64,000 bases of DNA from Glycocaulis sp051859565 (GTDB lineage: Bacteria; Pseudomonadota; Alphaproteobacteria; Caulobacterales; Maricaulaceae), in NCBI RefSeq assembly GCF_051859565.1, contig NZ_JBHYFK010000003.1, forward strand, positions 280,842 through 344,841, in the 5' to 3' direction. The notes below the pieces were generated by a model. That model saw only the letters and a list, made by a program, of their open reading frames with translations. It was not told where the DNA came from and ran no database searches. This document shows positions 35,376 to 44,008 of this stretch, one piece after another. The first letter of the stretch is position 1. Every line of letters begins with the position of its first letter. Position numbers and translations under genes: made by a program.

Positions 35376-36050
35376 ATGGCAAGACTGACCAGCACAACCG
35401 GCACCAGCTTCATCATCCTTGATGATGGCGAGCTGTATGACGAGGCCGATATCGACCGTATCTGCGAGCGGCATGCTATCGCGGATGCTGACCAGAAAAT
35501 GGCGCTCTGGCGCCTGCTGGAGGAGTGCGGCCGCGCCCTGATCGATCAGAAACGGCTGCAGACCCGGCGCACCCAGATCGCCCGTCTGCGCCAGGATCTG
35601 CAGATGGGCCTGCGCCTGACCGGCCAGCTGGCAGGCCTTGTGCCGGACGCAGCCCAGCTGCGCGACGACACCCCCACCATGACGCTGACCCGCCGCCATC
35701 TGGCCGCGCTGCGCGAGGCCGAACGCCGTCTGGACTCCGGGCGTGAGGGCAGTGCCCGCACCCGTCTGGAGGATGCGGCTCCGGCGCTGGAATGCCTGCA
35801 GCGCGTGTTCGAAATGGCGCTGGAAGCGTGCGGCGAGCGTGAAGATGAGGAGGGGCCGGACGATGCCTGGCGCGCCGCGGTGACGGCGTTTTACTCGCGC
35901 ACGCTTTCACGTCCCTGGTCACGCCAGGGCGATAATGCCGGGGAGCGTTTTCTGGCCGATTGCCGGATCGCGCTGGATCGCGCCGATGAGGACGTTGAGG
36001 GCGCCGAACGCGTCAGCCCCGTGCGCCTGGCGAGCCAGACACAGGGCTGA
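35376..36050 (+). CDS. Coiled-coil hypothetical protein in a probable CtrA-controlled unit
   Basis: The 224-residue product starts at ATG 35376, with AGGGAA ten bases upstream. It is almost wholly helical and charged: LYDEADIDRICERHAIADADQ, then a long ALIDQKRLQTRRTQIARLRQ coiled coil and a second helix LTRRHLAALREAERRLDSG. There is no signal peptide or membrane helix, so it is cytoplasmic. I do not recognise the family. The perfect CtrA box upstream suggests a cell-cycle, flagellar or polar role, which is inference. Confidence 0.7.
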   Translation: MARLTSTTGTSFIILDDGELYDEADIDRICERHAIADADQKMALWRLLEECGRALIDQKRLQTRRTQIARLRQDLQMGLRLTGQLAGLVPDAAQLRDDTPTMTLTRRHLAALREAERRLDSGREGSARTRLEDAAPALECLQRVFEMALEACGEREDEEGPDDAWRAAVTAFYSRTLSRPWSRQGDNAGERFLADCRIALDRADEDVEGAERVSPVRLASQTQG

Positions 36051-36058
36051 TTGGCGTA

Positions 36059-36466
36059 TCAGTTTGCGCTCTGACGGCGTTCCTCGACGAGGGCGCGCGC
36101 GGCGTCCTCGTTTTCAACCGCCTCGATGGACGCTATGCGGCAGCGCCAGCCATCATCGGGGATGACGAACTCGCTCATGGGCTGGCAGATGCGCTGATTG
36201 CCCGTGATCGAGGTGGCAATCTCCACCCCGAAATTCAGGCCCGAGCACCGCGTCGCCGTGGTGACGAGGAAAAAGCTGCTGGCGCCTGAACGCAGGATCA
36301 GGTGCCGGTCATCAATGACCGAATAGCCGCTAATGCTGCCGATCTGCACGCAGCGCTCTGACTGTATGGTCCCGCCGGCCAAAGCTGCGCCGGACAGGGT
36401 GATTGCAGCGCCTGCAGCCGCTATAGCTGCGGCGATCCGAGATTTGGCTCCGAATTTCACCACCAT
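36059..36466 (-). CDS. Secreted cysteine-containing protein, DUF6491-like
   Basis: The 135-residue product starts from ATG 36466 and has a signal peptide ending near GAALA-GGTIQ. Four cysteines fall in the pattern SERCVQIGSISGYSVIDDRHLIL, TRCSGLNFGVEIA, QRICQPMSEFV and WRCRIASIEAV, which suggests two disulfides. The wording resembles small DUF6491-type proteins of Caulobacterales, recalled rather than searched. It is probably periplasmic. The gene is divergent from the FAD oxidase; the frame is open to 36553 but that overlaps the neighbour's start. Confidence 0.65.
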   Translation of the reverse strand: MVVKFGAKSRIAAAIAAAGAAITLSGAALAGGTIQSERCVQIGSISGYSVIDDRHLILRSGASSFFLVTTATRCSGLNFGVEIATSITGNQRICQPMSEFVIPDDGWRCRIASIEAVENEDAARALVEERRQSAN

Positions 36467-36534
36467 GGTAATGCGAACCTTTCCTGTCTTCCTGCGTCTC
36501 GCCCTGAACCTGAGGTTCTTCGAGCGAGGCTGGT

Positions 36535-37656
36535 ATGCGTAACAGTGCTTCACGCGTGTGCATTATCGGTGCCGGGGCAGCCGGGCTGGCACTCGCGCAT
36601 GCGTTGACCTTACGCGGAATTAATACCGTTATTTGTGACGCTGGTAAGGCAGGTCAGGGCGCTTTGGCGGCATCTGCAGGCATGATCGCCCCCGGCGCTG
36701 AAATCTGGGAAACCAGAAGCAGTGCTCACCCGCTTGCCGGCGCCTTCGGTGCGCTCGCCCGTCACAGCGCTGCACTATGGCCAGCCTGGGCGGGCAGGCT
36801 GCAGGCGCAGACGGGTATCGACATCGGTTATCGCGCCAGCGGCGCGCTGCTGCCAGCTTCGCCCGGCATGGCAGAATGGCTGGCGCGGCATGGCGTCGAC
36901 GTGCTGGCGCTGGACGCTCATCAGGCACGTTCACGCATCCCTGGCCTTGCTTTGCAGGAAGGGGCGCTCTTCCTGCCCGGCGACGCTCATCTGTCCGCGC
37001 CGATGCTGGCCTCGGCCCTGATCGAGGCCATCACGGCCCGCGGTGTCACCCTGAATGAGAATGCCCGCGTAACGCGGCTTGAACGGAAGGAAGATGGCGG
37101 CTGGCGCGTCAGGCTTGCGGCCGGCGGCGTGATCGAGGCCGACATCGTGGTGCTGGCTGCCGGCTGGGCCGCCGCAGAGCTGCACCCGGCCGCGGCGGAC
37201 ATCTACCCGGTAAAGGGGCAGGCCTTGATGCTGGATGCGCGCGCTCCGCTCGACTGGCCGCTCCTGCGTGGCGGCGATGTGTATATGGCCACCAAGCCGG
37301 GAGGACGGTTGCTGGTCGGCGCCAGCACGGAACCGGGCCGCAGCGATGACCGCGCCGAACCGGACATGGCAGGAGCGCTGCTGGCGCGCGCGGCGCGCCA
37401 TGTGCCGGACGTCGCTGATATGGCGCAGCTGGCGCACTGGGCGGGTGTGCGCCCGGCGCTGCCGGGGCTGATGCCACGCGCGGGACTGGCAGAGCCGGGC
37501 CTTGTCGTGTCGCTTGGCGCCTACCGGCACGGTGTCATGCTCGCTCCGGCGCTGGCCGAAGGGCTCGCAGAACTGATTGCCGGGGGCAGGGTGGATGACG
37601 CCCTTGCGCCTTTCGCACCCGGTACGGTTAACGAAGGCTTATCCTCCGCTGAGTGA
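36535..37656 (+). CDS. FAD-dependent D-amino-acid/glycine oxidase-like protein
   Basis: The 373-residue DAO-family flavoprotein has an N-terminal dinucleotide-binding motif VCIIGAGAAGLALAHALTLRG. SAGMIAPGAE is the ThiO/DadA-like flavin loop. The C-terminal GLMPRAG and LGAYRHGVMLAPALAEGLAELI contact FAD. ThiO-like glycine oxidase is the closest shape, but no thiamine gene is nearby, so the amine substrate is open. It is followed 42 bases later by the lytic transglycosylase gene. Confidence 0.85.
   Translation: MRNSASRVCIIGAGAAGLALAHALTLRGINTVICDAGKAGQGALAASAGMIAPGAEIWETRSSAHPLAGAFGALARHSAALWPAWAGRLQAQTGIDIGYRASGALLPASPGMAEWLARHGVDVLALDAHQARSRIPGLALQEGALFLPGDAHLSAPMLASALIEAITARGVTLNENARVTRLERKEDGGWRVRLAAGGVIEADIVVLAAGWAAAELHPAAADIYPVKGQALMLDARAPLDWPLLRGGDVYMATKPGGRLLVGASTEPGRSDDRAEPDMAGALLARAARHVPDVADMAQLAHWAGVRPALPGLMPRAGLAEPGLVVSLGAYRHGVMLAPALAEGLAELIAGGRVDDALAPFAPGTVNEGLSSAE
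37628..37642 (+). promoter_or_regulatory. Near-consensus CtrA box before the transglycosylase gene
   Basis: TTAA-CGAAGGC-TTAT (37628-37642) differs by one base from TTAA-N7-TTAA. It lies inside the last codons of the oxidase gene, 57 bases before ATG 37699. Chance is possible. Confidence 0.3.
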
Positions 37657-37698
37657 GATAGGACGCAAGCGATTCTTTTTTCGGAGCGTCCCGTTCTC

Positions 37699-38529
37699 AT
37701 GCCCGACCGCATCGGTAATGCCCTCGCGGGCCAGTTGCAGAATACCTTCTCGCCGTCGCGGCTGATCTCCGATGCGGCCAGTGCCACCGGCGCGAACTTT
37801 GACTTTCTGATGCGCACGGCGGCCCGGGAAAGCAATTTTGATGCGGGCGCGCGCGCCAGCACGTCCAGCGCATCGGGCATGTTCCAGTTTATCGAGCAGA
37901 CCTGGCTGGCCATGGTTGCCCGCCACGGCGAGCGGCATGGCTATGGCGACATGGCTGCATCGGTGCGCCAGGACGGCAGCCGTTTTGTCGTGGATGATCC
38001 TGCCCGTCGCCGGGAAATTCTCGACATGCGCTTTGATCCGCGCGCGGCCAGCCTGATGGCCGGCGAGCTGACGGCGGAGAATGCGGCAATCCTGCGTTCG
38101 GCCACTGGCCGCGAGCCGACAACCGGCGAGCTTTATGCCGCGCACTTTCTGGGCGCGTCACGCGCAGCACGCCTGATCGAGACCGCTCATACCAATCCGG
38201 ACATGCGCGCCGATGCGCTGTTTCCCGATGCCGCGTCGGCCAACCGGCGCGTGTTTTTTGATGGTGCCCGGCCGCGCAGCGCTTCCGAGCTTTTGTCTTT
38301 CCTGACACGGGAGCGTCCGTTGGCCAATGTGCCTGATACGGTTACGGCGCCGCGTACGGTGGCAGATGCGCAGGCCGGTGCCAGCCTGCAGCGTGTTCGC
38401 GAAAACCTCCGTGCCGGAGTGTCGGGCTATGCCACGGGCGGCGCTCCGGGCGCCGTGCTGTCGCCGGCTGTGGTGGAAATCCTCAACACACTCGACATGC
38501 CGTTGCGCAGCCGCGGGCGGCGTCCCTGA
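37699..38529 (+). CDS. Lytic transglycosylase (SLT domain)
   Basis: The 276-residue product has an SLT fold. The catalytic glutamate is in RTAARESNFDAGARA, followed by the family words SSASGMFQFIEQTWL. The second motif ELYAAHFLGASRAARLI also matches. There is no signal peptide, as in specialised transglycosylases such as Caulobacter PleA that open peptidoglycan for flagella and pili. That functional link is inference. The C-terminal 90 residues look disordered. A CtrA-like box precedes it. Confidence 0.82.
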   Translation: MPDRIGNALAGQLQNTFSPSRLISDAASATGANFDFLMRTAARESNFDAGARASTSSASGMFQFIEQTWLAMVARHGERHGYGDMAASVRQDGSRFVVDDPARRREILDMRFDPRAASLMAGELTAENAAILRSATGREPTTGELYAAHFLGASRAARLIETAHTNPDMRADALFPDAASANRRVFFDGARPRSASELLSFLTRERPLANVPDTVTAPRTVADAQAGASLQRVRENLRAGVSGYATGGAPGAVLSPAVVEILNTLDMPLRSRGRRP

Positions 38530-38620
38530 TCCTTGCGCGATGCCGCAGCAATAACCCGTTAAGATTTCGGGCGCACGCTTGTGTGTGCCGGGTATCCTTG
38601 TTGTCTGGGAGTTTGAGGCC

Positions 38621-39787
38621 ATGAGCGTAAAGGCTTTAAGAGCGCGTCTCACCCGTGAGGATGTAGCCCGCCTTGCCAGTGCGCAGGATGACGAGGGCAG
38701 GGCCCTTGCGGCACGGAAGATTTGCGCCCGTATCTCCATGCCCGGCCTGACACAGAGCGAGCGGACCGCCGCCAATGCCATTCTGGAAGTGCTGGCGAGT
38801 GATGCGGCGGACATTGTCCGGCGCGCGCTGTCGGTGACGCTGGCCCGCTCGCCGAACCTGCCGCGCGACGTCGCGCGCAAGCTGGCGGCCGATATCGACT
38901 CTATTGCAGTGCCCGTGATTGCTGGTTCGCCCTCGCTGACCGAGGAAGATCTTACTGAAATCATCCGCTCCGGGACGGTCATCCGCCAGCTGGCGATTGC
39001 CGGGCGCGCCGAAGTGCCGGGCAGTGTGGTGCGCGAGCTGGTCTTGCGTGGTGCAGACCCGGCTGTGCAGCGCGTGATCGCGAATGATGGCGCGTATTTC
39101 GATGCCGGATCCTACGCGCTGACGTTTGAGCGCTATCATGATCAACCCGCCATGCTCGAGCAGTTCGTGGAACGCGCGAGCTTGCCAATGGAAGTCACTG
39201 AAAAGCTGATAAATGTGATTTCCGAGACGGCTGTGGAGCGTCTTGTTTCACGCCACGCTTTGCCACCGCAGCTGGCGGTAGAACTAGCCGAAACCACCCG
39301 CGAGCGTGCGACGGTCGACCTTGTTGAACAGGCTGGCCTCAGCCCGGACCCGCGCCGTTTTGTCCAGCAGCTGCAGATGAACGGGCGCCTGACGCCTTCC
39401 CTGATCCTGCGCGCCCTGTTCCGTGGTCACATGAGCTTCTTTGAGCACTGTATGGCCGAACTGGCGGGCATTCCCCATGCCAAGGCCTGGCTGCTGATCC
39501 ATGATGCCGGCCCGCTTGGGCTGGATGCCGTGTTTGAGCGCTCTGGTCTGCCGCGCCGGATATTGCCGGCGGTGCGGGCGTCGGTCAGTGCCTACCATTC
39601 GCTGGAACTTGGCGGGCAGGGCCCCGGCGATGTGTTGAAGTTCCGTGCGGCGCTCACCCAGCGCATATTCACGCAGTTTCAGGGTGCGCCGGAGGCCGAC
39701 CTCGAATACTGCATGTCCCGGCTGGAAGCGGATATGCGCGCCGCAAATGAAGCCTCGCCTGCCGGAGCCGCCCGTCAGGCGGGCTGA
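38621..39787 (+). CDS. DUF2336-domain protein
   Basis: The 388-residue product starts from ATG 38621, with GGGAG-TTTGAGG upstream. It is an all-helical repeat protein of the DUF2336 family, largely restricted to alphaproteobacteria. Helical-repeat wording includes LTQSERTAANAILEVLASDA, LARSPNLPRDVARKLAAD and SVTLARSPN. There is no enzyme motif. A similar gene in Caulobacter is linked to polar and motility regulation in my memory, so take that as weak. It sits next to the transglycosylase and the HPt/receiver pair. Confidence 0.82.
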   Translation: MSVKALRARLTREDVARLASAQDDEGRALAARKICARISMPGLTQSERTAANAILEVLASDAADIVRRALSVTLARSPNLPRDVARKLAADIDSIAVPVIAGSPSLTEEDLTEIIRSGTVIRQLAIAGRAEVPGSVVRELVLRGADPAVQRVIANDGAYFDAGSYALTFERYHDQPAMLEQFVERASLPMEVTEKLINVISETAVERLVSRHALPPQLAVELAETTRERATVDLVEQAGLSPDPRRFVQQLQMNGRLTPSLILRALFRGHMSFFEHCMAELAGIPHAKAWLLIHDAGPLGLDAVFERSGLPRRILPAVRASVSAYHSLELGGQGPGDVLKFRAALTQRIFTQFQGAPEADLEYCMSRLEADMRAANEASPAGAARQAG

Positions 39788-39814
39788 TCCGTTTTCAGGT
39801 AAAACTGTGCCGGC

Positions 39815-40309
39815 TCAGGCCGGCGCGCCAACCAGCGCGATAACGCGTGTTTCCAGCTCTTCTGCCAACGTGCGGCCGACAGCATGCTCGTCTGTACGGA
39901 TGTTCTGGCGCAGGGCTGCGCGGATTGCCCCGACATGGGCCTCCACCAGCTGCACAGGGACCAGTTCGCGCTTCTCGCCGGTCTCCACCAGGCGGGAAAG
40001 GGAAGCCGCCATGCGCGTTACCAGTGGAAACTCGTAGGTGGCGCCAAGCCCGCGCAGATCATGGGCGACGGTGAAAAGCTCATCTCCCGCTTCGCTGGTC
40101 AGCCCGTTGGCCTGCACCTTGGCGAGGGCGGCTTCCAGCTTGTCGACCTCTTCGGCCAGCCAGTCGGCAAACTCATGCTTCATTTCGGCAAGCGCGGCCT
40201 CGGCGCGCGCAATCGCCGCCGGATCAGCGGGGGCTATCCGGCCGCCCACCTTTACCTTGAGCATGTTGGGCGGGTTGATGATTTCGATGGGTCGTTCGCG
40301 TTGCGTCAT
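39815..40309 (-). CDS. HPt-domain phosphotransfer protein
   Basis: The 164-residue product has a four-helix histidine phosphotransfer domain. His83 in ELFTVAHDLRGLGATYEFPL is the expected phospho-site. The N-terminal 30 residues are basic and Pro-rich. There is no kinase or membrane part. The gene follows the receiver gene by 24 bases on the same strand, so the two probably exchange phosphate in one relay. The sensor kinase is not in the window. Confidence 0.85.
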   Translation of the reverse strand: MTQRERPIEIINPPNMLKVKVGGRIAPADPAAIARAEAALAEMKHEFADWLAEEVDKLEAALAKVQANGLTSEAGDELFTVAHDLRGLGATYEFPLVTRMAASLSRLVETGEKRELVPVQLVEAHVGAIRAALRQNIRTDEHAVGRTLAEELETRVIALVGAPA

Positions 40310-40333
40310 GGCCTTGTCCCTTCCCCTGTCACA

Positions 40334-40819
40334 CTAGAGTGCCGCGTCTTCGCGGCGTTCCGGCCCTTCGTATTCATTGTTCAGACGCCGCCGGTCCGGT
40401 CCGAAAAACGCCTTGGTGCGGACAAACGGGCGTGGGCGGTTCACGATGACCTGCAGCCGCTTGTAAAGTTGTTCAGCCGAAAACGGCTTGACGAGAAACT
40501 CGGTGACGCCGGCATCGCGCGCTTCGCGCACGCGAGACGGCTCGGCATAGGCGGTCAGCATCACGATAGGGATGAACGGATTGCTGCTTTTTTCGGGGTT
40601 GCGCAAATGGCGCACCATCGCCAGCCCGTCCACAGGCGACATCTTCCAGTCAGTGATGATGACATCGATCTGCTCTACCGACAGTATGCCCAGTGCGCGC
40701 TTGACATCTGCGGCTTCAAAAACGTTGTCGCAGCCAAACGCGCCCAGCACGGCACGCACGAGCCCGCGCATGGCTGCGTTGTCGTCGACAAGCAATACGC
40801 GCAGCTTGGTGAAAGCCAT
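40334..40819 (-). CDS. Stand-alone receiver (CheY-like) response regulator
   Basis: The 161-residue product starts from ATG 40819; upstream in-frame codons have no ribosome site. The receiver fold has acidic residues in VLLVDDNAAM, phospho-acceptor Asp57 in VIITDWKMSP, and the conserved Lys in EFLVKPFSAEQL. A C-terminal extension of about 35 residues with TKAFFGPDRRR is a tail I recall from several alphaproteobacterial single-domain regulators. It has no DNA-binding domain, so output is by protein contact. It is paired with an HPt gene. Confidence 0.88.
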   Translation of the reverse strand: MAFTKLRVLLVDDNAAMRGLVRAVLGAFGCDNVFEAADVKRALGILSVEQIDVIITDWKMSPVDGLAMVRHLRNPEKSSNPFIPIVMLTAYAEPSRVREARDAGVTEFLVKPFSAEQLYKRLQVIVNRPRPFVRTKAFFGPDRRRLNNEYEGPERREDAAL

Positions 40820-40900
40820 GTTGGCAGGAAGTTCGCCAGCCAAAGCGCTACCTCTTTCGCAGTGTCCCCCATCTGGAGACAAACCCTACGCGGCACTTGC

Positions 40901-40915
40901 TTAATATACGGCTAA
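40901..40915 (-). promoter_or_regulatory. CtrA-like box before the receiver/HPt operon
   Basis: Read on the minus strand it is TTAG-CCGTATA-TTAA, one base from the consensus. It lies about 82 bases before the receiver start at 40819. The same TTAG-N7-TTAA form occurs before the candidate sRNA at 21776-21790. Confidence 0.4.
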
Positions 40916-40923
40916 GCGAACTT

Positions 40924-41682
40924 TCAGGACGTGAATTGCTCGAGAATAATGCGCTCATCCAATGCCCGGCCGACATCGAACAGCATGGTGAGCGTCACGT
41001 CATCGGCTTCCGCAATGGTGACCGAGCTGACATCACGGAACTCGCGATTATCCGCCACCGCTGCCACCGGGCGCCGTACCGGCTCTATCACCTCGAACTT
41101 CACGGTGCTGGCATGGCTCAGCAGCGCCCCTCGCCAGCGTCTTGGCCGGAAGGCGCTGATGGGGGTAAGGGCCAGCAGGCTGGCATCAATCGGCAGGATG
41201 GGCCCGTGCGCGGAAAAATTATAGGCGGTCGAGCCGGCAGGGGTGGAGACAAGTACGCCGTCCGCTGCCAGTTCCTCCATACGCTCGATCTCGTCGATGA
41301 ATATGCGGATCTTGGCCGTCTGGCGGGTCTGGCGCAGCAGTGAAACCTCGTTGATGGCAAGGGATTCGAAGGCCTCGCCCGAAACGCTGGTCCCTTTGGC
41401 GCGCAAGGGATGGATGATTGCCTGCTCAGCCGCCTGCAGATGCGCGGGCAGATCATCGTGTACCGGATCGTTCATCAGGAAACCGACTGAACCGAAATTC
41501 ATCCCGTAAACGGGTATGTTGTGGCCCATCACGGCGTGCAACGCGTCCAGCATGCAGCCATCTCCCCCCAGCGCCACCACGCAGTCCGCTTCCAGAAGCG
41601 GGCTGTCGCCATAGCGCTTTACCAGCGCATTGCGCGCGCTCAGGGCATCGGGCCGGTCGGCGGCATGGAAGGCCAGGCGCAT
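40924..41682 (-). CDS. nadK: NAD kinase
   Basis: The 252-residue product phosphorylates NAD to NADP. The signature GGDG is at residues 39-42 (catalytic Asp41), with VYGMNFGSVGFLMN, the INEVSLLRQ helix and DGVLVSTPAGSTAYNFSAHG. It is of the shorter alphaproteobacterial type lacking an N-terminal extension. It is followed by the receiver/HPt unit, separated by a promoter-like gap, and is divergent from egtB. Confidence 0.93.
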   Translation of the reverse strand: MRLAFHAADRPDALSARNALVKRYGDSPLLEADCVVALGGDGCMLDALHAVMGHNIPVYGMNFGSVGFLMNDPVHDDLPAHLQAAEQAIIHPLRAKGTSVSGEAFESLAINEVSLLRQTRQTAKIRIFIDEIERMEELAADGVLVSTPAGSTAYNFSAHGPILPIDASLLALTPISAFRPRRWRGALLSHASTVKFEVIEPVRRPVAAVADNREFRDVSSVTIAEADDVTLTMLFDVGRALDERIILEQFTS

Positions 41683-41813
41683 GGGAAAATCCGTAATCGG
41701 GACAAGCGGGGAATCCCATTGAAGCGGTGCCGGTGGCGCCGTGCAAGGGGCGAAAACGTCAGTGGAACCCCTTGCGTGTCTTTCCGTAACCCTGCGGGGT
41801 GTGCCAGAGTTGA

Positions 41814-43133
41814 ATGCAAGCAGACGGAGCCGGGTTTGAAATGGCTATTGAAACCGCAGTAATGGCGCCTGACAATGTCTCTGTTCTCACCCGCGCTGGC
41901 CTGCTGGACCGCTTTAATCGCCTGCGGATGCGCTCCACGGCGCTGACATCACGCCTGTCTGACGAGGACATGGGCGCCCAGACCATGGAGGATGTCTCTC
42001 CGTCCAAATGGCACCTGGCCCATACCAGCTGGTTCTGGGAGACCTTCCTGCTGGAGCCATACCTGCCCGGCTATGAGGTCTTTGATCCGCGCTTCGGATT
42101 TCTTTTCAATTCCTATTACGAGGCTCTGGGGGAGCGGCAGCCGCGCGCCGCACGTGGCCATATCACCCGGCCGGGCGTCGCCCATGTCATGGCCTATCGT
42201 GCGCATGTGGACGGCGCGATGGAGCGCCTCATCGAGACCTGCGATGACGCCGGGCTGGAACAGATCGCCGCGCTGATCGAAACTGGCATCGCCCATGAAG
42301 AGCAGCATCAGGAACTGATCCTCACCGACATCAAGCACGTGCTCAGCGTCAATCCGTTTGGCGAGATCTATAGCGAGGCCTTGCCACCGCCTGCCCAGCC
42401 CGGCCCGGCCGCAGGCTGGATCGAACATGCTGGCGGGCTTGAGGATTTTGGTGCGGAGGCAAACGGCTTCGTGTTCGATAGTGAAGGCCCGCGCCACAAG
42501 GCATGGCTTGCGCCCTTCGCGCTGTCCACCCATTGCGTGACGAATGGCGAGTACGCCCGGTTCATCGCAGAAGGTGGATATGAGACCGCCTCGCTCTGGC
42601 TTTCCGATGGCTGGGCGCGGGTGCAGGCAGAGGGACGCAAGGCCCCGCATTACTGGCGTGGCGCGCCCGGCGAATGGCGCGAGTTCACCCTGCATGGCGA
42701 GCAGGAGATGGACCCGACAGCGCCGGTAAGCCATCTCGACTATTTCGAGGCCAGCGCCTTTGCCGAATGGACCGGCTACCGCCTGCCCGAGGAACGCGAA
42801 TGGGAGCTGGCCGCGCGCCAGTTCAATGCTGGAAGCGCGCGCCCCATGACGCCTGATGGCTGGCTGCATCCAGCTTCAGCTGATCAGGCAAACCTGTTTG
42901 GCGGGGTGTGGCAGTGGACCCGCTCGGCTTATGCGCCCTATCCGGGCTATCGCGCGCAAAGCGGCGCACTGGGCGAATACAATGGCAAATTCATGTGCGG
43001 GCAGTTCGTCCTGAAGGGTGGCTCTGCCCTGACGCCGCCGGGCCATGTCCGGGCCAGCTACCGCAATTTCTTCCCGCCGCAGGCCCAATGGCAGATGACG
43101 GGCCTGCGTCTGGCGAAGGATTTGCCGAGTTGA
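41814..43133 (+). CDS. egtB: Ergothioneine synthase EgtB-type iron enzyme
   Basis: The 439-residue product has an N-terminal DinB-like domain and a C-terminal FGE-sulfatase domain, the EgtB/OvoA layout. These enzymes join a thiol to trimethylhistidine using non-haem iron and oxygen. Iron ligands appear as His70 (KWHLAHTSW) and His161/His165 (IAHEEQHQELIL). The C-terminal LKGGSALTPPGHVRASYRNFFP is typical. An alternative start is Met at 41841. The methyltransferase partner egtD is not adjacent, so the product could differ. Confidence 0.86.
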   Translation: MQADGAGFEMAIETAVMAPDNVSVLTRAGLLDRFNRLRMRSTALTSRLSDEDMGAQTMEDVSPSKWHLAHTSWFWETFLLEPYLPGYEVFDPRFGFLFNSYYEALGERQPRAARGHITRPGVAHVMAYRAHVDGAMERLIETCDDAGLEQIAALIETGIAHEEQHQELILTDIKHVLSVNPFGEIYSEALPPPAQPGPAAGWIEHAGGLEDFGAEANGFVFDSEGPRHKAWLAPFALSTHCVTNGEYARFIAEGGYETASLWLSDGWARVQAEGRKAPHYWRGAPGEWREFTLHGEQEMDPTAPVSHLDYFEASAFAEWTGYRLPEEREWELAARQFNAGSARPMTPDGWLHPASADQANLFGGVWQWTRSAYAPYPGYRAQSGALGEYNGKFMCGQFVLKGGSALTPPGHVRASYRNFFPPQAQWQMTGLRLAKDLPS

Positions 43134-43217
43134 TTTGACCTGCGTGCATGGTCGCGCAATTCTTGACGGAGCAAATAATGAGAGGCCCGCCGGACGGGGC
43201 CGCACGGGAGAAATGCC

Positions 43218-43982
43218 ATGGATGACCGCGCCCAGCTTTCAGTAAAAGATCAGGTCTCGGCCGAGGAATGGAAGGCGCGTTGTGATCTGGCCGCGCTTTA
43301 CCGGCTCATCTTCATGCATGGCTGGGACGATCTGTTCTTCACCCACATCTCCATGCGCGTGCCGGGCCCGGAGGAGCATTTTCTGCTCAACCCGTTCGGC
43401 CTTTTGTTTGAAGATGTTACGGCCTCCAATCTCGTGAAGGTTGACCTTGAGGGTAATGTCCTGCCGCCCAGCCAGTACGGCATCAACCCGGCCGGCTTTA
43501 CCATCCACTCGGCGATCCATCATGCGCGCCCGGACGTGAAAGTGGCGATGCACCTGCACACCGATCAGGGTGTCGCGGTGTCGGCGCAGAAGCGCGGCCT
43601 TCTGCCCATTTCGCAAAGCGCCATGACGGTGATGAAGGATGTCGCCTATCACGGCTATGAGGGCATTGCCCTGGAAGAGGACGAGAAAGAGCGTCTGGTG
43701 GCCGATCTTGGCGACAAGAACCTGATGATCCTCAACAATCACGGCACGCTGACCACGGGCGACCATCCCTTCTCGTGCTATGTGCGCATGTACATGCTGG
43801 AGCGCGCCTGCAAGATGCAGACTCTGGCGCAGGGCGCCGAGCTGGTCGAATGGGGCAAGGACATGCAGGACCGTGTCTACGCCCAGGGCGAGCAGGCCTT
43901 CACCAACGAGTTTTTCAAGGAAATCGCCTGGGCGGCCTTGCGTGGCCGGGTGGACAGGCAATCTCCGGGCTACGACGTTTAG
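43218..43982 (+). CDS. Class II aldolase/adducin-family protein
   Basis: The 254-residue product has the zinc-binding class II aldolase fold. Metal ligands are His112 and His114 in VAMHLHTDQG and His175 in NNHGTLTTG. The usual family start (AALYRLIFMHGWDDLFFTHIS) is kept. Members include fuculose-phosphate aldolase and many proteins of unknown substrate. It follows egtB by 84 bases with no sugar genes nearby, so the substrate is not assigned. Confidence 0.88.
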   Translation: MDDRAQLSVKDQVSAEEWKARCDLAALYRLIFMHGWDDLFFTHISMRVPGPEEHFLLNPFGLLFEDVTASNLVKVDLEGNVLPPSQYGINPAGFTIHSAIHHARPDVKVAMHLHTDQGVAVSAQKRGLLPISQSAMTVMKDVAYHGYEGIALEEDEKERLVADLGDKNLMILNNHGTLTTGDHPFSCYVRMYMLERACKMQTLAQGAELVEWGKDMQDRVYAQGEQAFTNEFFKEIAWAALRGRVDRQSPGYDV

Positions 43983-44008
43983 GCGTCTTTGCTTTGCGCG
44001 GCCCATGG

